64,000 bases of DNA from Asterias rubens (lineage: Eukaryota; Echinodermata; Asteroidea; Forcipulatida; Asteriidae). Position numbers and translations under genes: made by a program. The notes under the pieces are model-generated. The model saw nothing but the letters and a program-made list of their open reading frames with translations, made no database searches and had not been told where the DNA came from. Positions 57,165-64,000 of this stretch are shown here, in pieces. Each line of letters opens with the position of its first letter. Positions within the stretch are counted from its first letter, which is position 1. The stretch is taken from positions 9,696,333-9,760,332 of the forward strand of contig NC_047078.1 in the NCBI RefSeq assembly GCF_902459465.1, written 5' to 3'.

Positions 57165-57770
57165 TAGATTCGCTTAGCCGCGTAGAGTGCTCCATACATC
57201 AGCCGTCCTCGTTCTGATTGACAAAACAAAGAAAACAGTTAGTATCAGGGAACTTTAGATCATGGCAACCCGTTTTGGGAATAAAGTTTTGTTATTATTA
57301 CTTTAGGCCTAAGATAAAATAGGTAATAGTATAAGAGATATTAAATGCCCCCCCTTGTAACTAGAGCCGATCGTTTCGCTTAGCCGCGTAGAGCGCACCA
57401 TACATCAAAGGGCCTCGACCTGATTGACAACACAAAGATAACAGTTAGTAACCAGGGAACTTCGGATCTTGACAACCTGTTTTGGGAATAAAGTTTTGTT
57501 AGTATTACCATAGGCCTAAGATAAAATAGGTAATAGTATAAGAGATATTAAATGCCCCCCTAACTATAGAGCCGATCGTTTCGCTTAGCCGCGTAGAGCG
57601 CACCATACATCAAAGGGCCTCGACCTGATTGACAAAACAAAGATAACAGTTAGTTACCAGGGAACTTCGGATCTTGACCACCTGTTTTGGGAATAAAGTT
57701 TTGTTATTATTACTATAGGCCTGATCGATTTGCTTAGCCGCTTAGAGCGCTCCAGTACATCAGGGGGCCA
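57165..57770. repeat. ~205 bp tandem repeat, about three copies, at the satellite edge
   Basis: cgcttagccgcgtagag occurs at 57,171, 57,377 and 57,582 and, altered, at 57,731. Between copies lie acagttagta..ccagggaact, gttttgggaataaagttttg and taggtaatagtataagag. The last copy is shortened to ~149 bp. The first copy joins the satellite through ggttctcttaaaggat. Confidence 0.92.
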
Positions 57771-57905
57771 AATGGTTGACAAATGGTTATCAACCAAGGT
57801 AGATCGGATTGGTCCAAGTTCACACATGCCATGGTATTAGATGATGTTGCTGATTTCCGCATGACAGATGCATTCCCCAAGTGTCGTGGTTGGAGAAGAG
57901 AATGA

Positions 57906-58130
57906 TCCATACAAAGTGAGTTGATGCTGAGAAAACAGATGACTGCGATCCATAGAAAGTGAGTTGATGCTGAGAAAACAGATGACTGCGATCCATAGAA
58001 AGTGAGTTGATGCTGAGAAAACAGATGACTGCGATCCATAGAAAGTGAGTTGATGCTGAGAAAACAGGTGACTGCGATCCATAGAAAGTGAGTTGATGCT
58101 GAGAAAACAGATGACTTGCGAGGAAGAAAC
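57906..58130. repeat. 43 bp minisatellite, five copies
   Basis: gtgagttgatgctgagaaaa starts at 57,916, 57,959, 58,002, 58,045 and 58,088, followed by cagatgactgcgatccatag. Copies are almost identical. Confidence 0.95.
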
Positions 58131-58959
58131 AGTTTTTTGGCAACGTCGTTACACTGGAGGACACAATAAACAAATAACATTATTAAATAGTAATTATTTT
58201 TAATAGTACATAGTATTACATAAAATCTCAAAGTGCTTTACACTCAACAAGAAAACCAACAATTTGGTAAGCAAATATTAAATAAACTGTATAAAAATGA
58301 AGAAATTATCCAGAGTCATACATAAAAGGTATAATTTTATTCATTTATTCATATTGTGCCCTTTCCATTAAATGTACACAAGCGCATAACAAAATAATTA
58401 TAAAAATGTTAAAAACTTACAACAGAAAAAAAAATGAGGCAATCGCAACACCATAAAAATTTAATACAAGATCCTTACAGGACTGACCTCAATTGTATAA
58501 CATTAAGACAGAAAGAAATTGGCAAAATGTTTTTTGTGGTTCAATTTAATGACGACATAAATATACACGTTTGTATTAACAAAACCAAATAAAGAGTTTT
58601 ACTACGTCAAATTGAATTGATAATGGACTTGAATATGACGTCAGGATTACATGACATACGTGCACGTACCAGCTACAATAACTATAGCACATACATGTAT
58701 CAACCTCTTTCCCAAGAATGAGCTTCCTTAACAACGGAGACGGCACACGCCGTACGTTTGACGTGACCCTGACCGTTTCCCGTACATCATAAAAAATATA
58801 CAAGTAATTTAAATGAGGGAACAAACAAACTTTCCTCACAAACGTTCGAATCTACTGCGAGGATTCAATAAAATAACAAAAAGAGACCTTTTCTGAGACT
58901 TAAACATTTATAAAAAAAAGGAAAAAGTTTTAATCAAAAAACCTCTCACAACATTTTTT
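58131..58959. other. AT-rich spacer
   Basis: A minus-strand stretch near 58,740-58,800 reads RETVRVTSNVRRVPSPLL and is the only protein-like part. It has no convincing splice sites. Confidence 0.35.
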
Positions 58960-59644
58960 AAACAAACCATCAGCCCAATCTCAAATGTAAACCTTTATGG
59001 TCCACACAATAAGATATTACTGAATTAAAAAAAAAGGACATTAACAGCTCATTATGTACGCAAACATTTTTTTGGTGCACGCATACCATGAATATTTGCA
59101 ATGAAACTAAAGCACTTTTGCGCACCGCCTGGATTGTGGTAGGACACAGATTACTACCGTCGATATTCACTACATAAAAGTAGATGTAAATTGCAATAGG
59201 CCCTATTGAGTCTTATTATACTGACAATCATGGACATCCCCAGACACCATGGTAAACAAACCGTAAAAGTGAATATTAATTTTTAAAACAATATACTTAG
59301 TTTCTTTTGAGTATGACGATCCGAGACCTCAACCTTAAGATGTATGACGACAGTCACTGCGCAACTTCGAATAATGAAACTGGAGCGCTTGAGTTGTATG
59401 CAAAACACGTTTTGGTGCGTGCGTACCAAACACAGTGGCTTGACACAGATTACTTCCAACAATGTTCACGACGATGTAAACCATTGTACGCTTAAAAACA
59501 ACGACTTTGATTTTATACATAACACATGTAGACCTACAAGTACGTGTTTGCAGTAATGACCGTGGTAGAACAGATTCATTATCCACTAATTACCGTTCCT
59601 TAAAAATTCTTACAATATTGAGGGCACCCTGCCCAGAACAACAC

Positions 59645-59849
59645 TACGATTTGATTTGATTTGATTTGATTTGAATTTATTTAAATAAAAACATGTAAAA
59701 AAACACATATACAATTTCAACAGGAGGAGAAAAGACGAAGAAATAAAATAAATTAAATTAAAACATGTTAAAAATATGGCACAAACATAGACATGGACAA
59801 CCGAATAAAGCCAATATGTTAGGCTTATTAATATTTCCATTGGGGGTCC
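59645..59849 (-). mobile_element. LINE-like 3' tail, copy 1
   Basis: The minus strand reads ccaatggaaatattaataag, ttggctttattcggttgtcc, atttcttcgtcttttctcct and ends in a repeated aaatc tail. Remembered as a widespread echinoderm retroelement 3' end; no coding part is present. Confidence 0.5.
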
Positions 59850-60417
59850 CTATATAAAATACCATGCCCATGGAGGTAGAATCCTCCATGTAATTTTAAG
59901 CACACACCGCGCAGAGCATGCCTATAAAATTACTATTGATCATTAAAAATGTCAACAGGCTACTATATAAATTGTAACCGACGAATTTGAACCAATTGTC
60001 TTCACTGACAATCATCAAAATCTCTATCTACAACACCATGGTAAACATACCGTATAAATGAATAAAACGTTTACTTAGTTTCATTTGAGTTCCGGACGTA
60101 TGACAATCGAGACCTCCACCTTAAGATGTATGACGACAGTCATTGCACAACTTTGAGATAATGAAGCTGACGCGCTGAGTTACATTTCTTTGCAACACAG
60201 AGATCAGAATAGGTGCCCTCGGACACTTTGAGAATATACGCTTCTAAATAAATATTAACAGCGACTTTGATTTGTTACATAACACACACAGACCTACATG
60301 TATATGTTTACATGTACATGTTTGCAATAATGACAGCAGTAGAACAAATTCATTATCCACTGATGACCGTTCCTTAAAAACTCTTACAATATCGAGGGTG
60401 CCCTGCCAAGAACAACA

Positions 60418-60604
60418 CTGTGATTTCGATTTAAATTTATTCATATAAACACGTCAAAAATACACAACAACAGGAGAAAAGACGAAGAAATAAGATAAAC
60501 TAAACTTTAGAACATGATAAAAAATATGGCACAAACATACAAGGACAACCGAATAAAGCCAATAAAACCGAAAAGCAGGCTTTATTAATATTTCCATTGG
60601 GGTT
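60418..60604 (-). mobile_element. LINE-like 3' tail, copy 2
   Basis: Same sequence as copy 1 with substitutions. It lies at the same place in the next tandem unit, so it spread by tandem duplication rather than by new insertion. Confidence 0.5.
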
Positions 60605-61082
60605 CATGGACATATCTGACAAAGTTTAAGTTCACACCGCACAGAGCATGCCCATTAAATTACTATTGATCATTAAAAATGTCAACAGGCTACTAAATTA
60701 CTATAGAAATTGACACCGACAAATTGGAACAAATTGTCACCACTGACAATCATCGACATCCCTATCTACAACACCCTCATGGGTAAATAAAAAAAATATT
60801 AACGTTTCCATACTAAATTTCATTCGAGTTGCGGAATTACGATGATCGAGTCCTCCACAAGGACAGCCACAGCTCTTTATGTACGCAAAACACATTTTGG
60901 TGCGCGCGTGGTGTGCGAGTACCATGGACAGCGGTTTGACACAGATTACTACCACCGATATTAATATGACGATGTAAATCATTGACCCTGGTAGAACAAA
61001 TTCGTTATCCACCAATTAACAGTGTTTAAAACCGACTCTTAGTCTTACAATATCGAGGGCAACCTGCCCAGAACAACACAAA

Positions 61083-61283
61083 CTTGATTTGATTTCAATT
61101 TATACGGATAAAAACATGTAAAAAATACACAACTTCAAACACAAAGAAGAAAAGAAAAAGAAATAAGATAAATTAAAATTTTTAGAACATGCATAAAATA
61201 AAAATGTGGCACATACAAATACTACAAAGACAACCGAATAAAGCCAATAATATTTAAGGCTTATTAATATTTCCATTGGGGTC
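61083..61283 (-). mobile_element. LINE-like 3' tail, copy 3
   Basis: Third copy, in the third tandem unit; the aaatc tail is shorter. Confidence 0.5.
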
Positions 61284-61560
61284 AATGGAAATATATCTGA
61301 CATCTTAAAAGTTAAAGTATACACAAAAAGGTACCGTTAAACATGTAAATAGGCTACTATACAAATTGAAACCGACAAATTATAACCGATCGTCATCAGT
61401 GACAATCTTCGACATCCCTATCTACAACACCATGGTTACGGTAAACAATACAAATACATGTACCGTATACGTGAATATTAAGGTTTGTAACAATATACTC
61501 AAGTTTCCTTTGAGTTTCCGGAATTATGACGATTGAATCTTCAAATTTTCTGAAGCAGCA

Positions 61561-62284
61561 CTTTAAAGGAAGAAGAAGAAGTTGAGACCTCCACAAGATG
61601 TTTGGTGACTTGAAAAATCCCCGGACGAAAAGCCTAGCGTTAAATCGGCAGCGCGGGAAAGGGCGCCGCAAGCGACAACCCATTTCCATGGTCCCGGGGA
61701 TCCCCTACACGTTCTGTGTACCAAATTCGTTCCAGACCACAAGGTACAATTCCGTAACTCTGCTTATCGCCGAATTCTGCGCTTATCGCCAATCCGCACT
61801 TTTTCCCTGTACACACTACTGTCGTTGTGCTTTTTCAAAAGGGATTTTTCTCCTTCTAAATCGATTTAAAAGATTCCTTCTGAAGAAAGTCGGAAACATT
61901 TTTGGAGGATGGCAATTCAATGCTCTACCACTATGTGAAGTGAATGTAGGTCAAAGTTGAAAGTACACGCCGTCTGGACGGCCGGTCTCTGGCGTTACTC
62001 ACGAGCCTCGAAGTGTGAAGTAAGATGTTCAGGCTAATGCTAAGGGTGCACCCACAGGCATAATAATAATAGTAAATTTTATGTCTTTGGTCATTTCAGT
62101 TGCTTTTTGACTGAAAAATAATGTTGTCTTTCTTCAAATAATTGTATGTTACTTACTTATATTTTTTTTTCCCTTGGCTGAACAAACATCTTTTTGTTTT
62201 GCCCAAGGGCCTTGTTCCACCCTATAAACGATTCCACAAAAAGGTTTCTTTGTTGTTCATAATGGTAAAACCCCAAGCTACTCC
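61561..62284. other. Spacer with an unassigned open frame
   Basis: A plus-strand frame at 61,598-61,960 (120 codons, starting MFGDLKNPRTKS) begins inside repeat-derived sequence and contains the direct repeat cgcttatcgcc. The region around 61,640-61,700 is CpG-rich. No family was recognised, and it is not called as a gene. Confidence 0.35.
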
Positions 62285-62625
62285 TAGACTTGTAGACAAG
62301 TCGTTAAATGTTTGTCGCGGTGATAGCGTTCCCACTCTCCCCTAGCCCACTTTGATGAGCTGTTAATGGCTCCGCTTTTAACATCGGTCTCATCACTGTC
62401 ACCATTAGTGATGATACCGATGTTAAAAGCGGAGCCATTAACAGCTCAACAAGGTGGGCTAACTCTCCCTGCGATATTCTACTACTGCTGCCACGACTAC
62501 GGTCCCATTTGGGGAGTAGAAGTCGGCAACCAGCAGATTGCGCGACTGCAGTGATTTCGCCATAGCACCACCACAACTCAACTATCTCATCGCGTGGGAC
62601 CATTAGCGACTTGTCCACAAGTCTA
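62285..62625. mobile_element. Foldback element, ~340 bp
   Basis: The inner arms gagctgttaatggctccgct and agcggagccattaacagctc are exact inverted repeats, extending through tttaacatcggt to a short loop (62,354-62,447). The outer parts are inverted too: agacttgtagacaagtcgtt against gcgacttgtccacaagtcta. The left arm lacks about 100 bp found in the right arm. Confidence 0.82.
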
Positions 62626-63204
62626 AGCTACTCCTAGAGGCTCGTTTGTTTGCTTGTTGGAATGATCTTCCAATCAAGAGAACTCAGCAAACTCCCACAA
62701 AGGGATATCAACATAATACAAAAACCAAGAAAATTGTGATTTATCAACTACACAACTGTCACATAACCACGGGAGGTGGCTCCAAACAACAAAATGTAAG
62801 AAAGACGAACAAGCCATGCACTCATGAAATAAATGAACAGTGAAAGAAACACTTCTAATTTACTATATAAATCAATATTTAATTATGAAATTCCTCATCG
62901 AACTCTTTCAATCAAAATGTATGTCCAATATTCTTTGGCTCTAATTACAATTCCTTGATTCAAATAGAATCTCCTCCAAAATTAAACCAAAATGATGTAT
63001 CTATCCTTACTTCACCTAATTGAAACTTCAAATCTCAAAACGTTGTGAACTTCACTTCAACTTACTATCTTCAATGAAAATCAATAAAGAAAAACTATAC
63101 TCTGTTCTCAAACTCCACAAACTTCTTCAAATGTCAATATAATAACTTGGGCTAGTAAAAACCCTCCACTTCACTTCAAATCTAAATTACGTCTTTATAG
63201 AACA
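62626..63204. other. AT-rich spacer
   Basis: No gene or element seen. Confidence 0.45.
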
Positions 63205-63600
63205 ACTTCTTATCCCAACTTCTGCTCACAACTGGAGTGTAAAACAACTCTCTTAATCTCAAATAAAAATTATTTCTTTCCAACTTCTTTTCACAACTGG
63301 AGACTAAAACAACTCCCTTTTCTCAAATAACAATTATTTCTTTCCAACTTCTTTTCACAACTGGAGAATAAAACAACTCCCTTTTCTCAAAATAATAGAA
63401 AAATTTCTTTCCAACTTCTTTTTCACAACTGGAGAATAAAACAACTCCCTTTTCTCAAATAACAATTATTTCTTTCCAACTTCTTTTCACAACTAGAGAA
63501 TAAAACGACTCCCTTTTCTCAAATAACAATTATTTCTTTCCAACTTCTTTTTCACAACTGGAGAATAAAACAACTCCCTTAATCTCAAAATAAAAAATGT
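63205..63600. repeat. ~65 bp tandem repeat, about six copies
   Basis: cacaactggag-type landmarks at about 63,228, 63,291, 63,355, 63,424, 63,490 and 63,554, with aaaacaactcccttttctca and aattatttctttccaacttc. Length varies by a few bases. Confidence 0.93.
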
Positions 63601-64000
63601 CTTCACCAAAATTTATGGCTATGGAAGAAGAAAATTATTCTCCCAAATGTTAAATGTATAATGTCAGCAAATACAAAATTGCAATACAACCTGGCGTTTA
63701 CTGACTATCTACAAAAAGTGTCTTTACTCTCATGGAAGACAAAAATTACTTAACAAATTGCTCCCATCTTCCGATGATAAATATATTTATATAAGCATAC
63801 AGTTTTTATACAGAACCAGTGTTCCAAAATTAGCGGACTAGCTGTTCTTTCGACGGAATCCGTTCAGAGGATAAAAAGCTTGAAGCTATACCCAGTCTTC
63901 ATTCTTGACGAAATTCCACAGTTCAAATGGTTAGTTTAATCATGGTTCATCCAGTGTAGGGTGGTAGGAAAATGAAGTATCCAGATTAATGTCTGTCGCA
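63601..64000. other. Spacer to the window end
   Basis: Nothing recognised. Confidence 0.45.

Larger units (their letters stand above)
58960..61560. repeat. Divergent ~0.65-0.8 kb tandem array, about four units
   Basis: Units open with a gacaatcatcgacatccc-like stretch at about 59,221, 60,006, 60,744 and 61,399; a partial unit precedes them. Each repeats accatggtaaacaaaccgta, gagacctcaaccttaagatg, tggtgcgtgcgtacc, cacagattactaccaccgat and a LINE-like tail. Divergence is substantial, so the array is old. Confidence 0.8.

Noticed and set aside
58576-58839. Minus-strand frame containing RETVRVTSNVRRVPSPLL
   Set aside because: Locally protein-like but without usable splice sites or a continuing frame.
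61598-61960. 120-codon frame starting MFGDLKNPRTKS
   Set aside because: It starts in repeat-derived sequence, contains an internal direct repeat, has no recognised domain, and the opposite strand is almost equally open.

Overview
The window is animal nuclear DNA, AT-rich and mostly non-coding. It comes from a deuterostome marine invertebrate, most likely an echinoderm and probably a sea star. The reasons are intronless secreted genes that join a PAN/Apple-like domain to a fibrinogen C-terminal domain (fibrinogen-related proteins, FREPs), several families of short inverted-repeat elements and foldbacks of the kind common in echinoderms, and no sign of prokaryotic gene packing. The species assignment is inference.

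Positions 1 to 34,233 are a tandem segmental duplication with a unit of 15,838 bp. The window opens in the tail of one unit (1-4,701), holds one complete unit (4,697-20,534) and ends with a third, rearranged unit (20,535-34,233) that runs into single-copy DNA. Each complete unit carries, in order and all on the + strand, a 5'-truncated FREP pseudogene (A), FREP B and FREP C. These are followed by a 2 kb hairpin-ended element, a ~217 bp satellite, a short inverted-repeat element, a CTATAG-rich element (both absent or cut short in the third unit) and a conserved non-coding block. In the first full unit B (8,047-9,039) and C (10,145-11,140) are intact. In the second unit each has one nonsense mutation. 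The truncation of A coincides with the unit junction: the third unit leaves the repeat exactly where A begins in the other units. The duplication breakpoint therefore appears to lie inside an ancestral A gene, at a five-base AACTT microhomology. Each FREP ends in a ~29 bp minisatellite whose monomer is the gene's own last codons and stop.

The third unit lost about 2.65 kb and carries a 1,152 bp defective transposon with a BED-type zinc-finger remnant. From 34.2 to 48.4 kb the DNA is single copy with scattered inverted-repeat elements, a Penelope-like fragment containing a catalytically dead hammerhead ribozyme, a possible divergent promoter with a signal-peptide exon (37.2-37.6 kb), and one well-formed orphan exon (47,703-47,802, minus strand).

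Positions 48.47 to 57.16 kb are a satellite with a ~152 bp monomer that can form several 7-nt-loop hairpins, including a 1,900 bp higher-order duplication. It is bordered on the right by a ~205 bp array, a 43 bp minisatellite, a divergent ~0.7 kb tandem array carrying LINE-like 3' tails, a foldback element and a ~65 bp tandem repeat. Apart from the FREPs and a few candidate exons, no protein gene could be supported.
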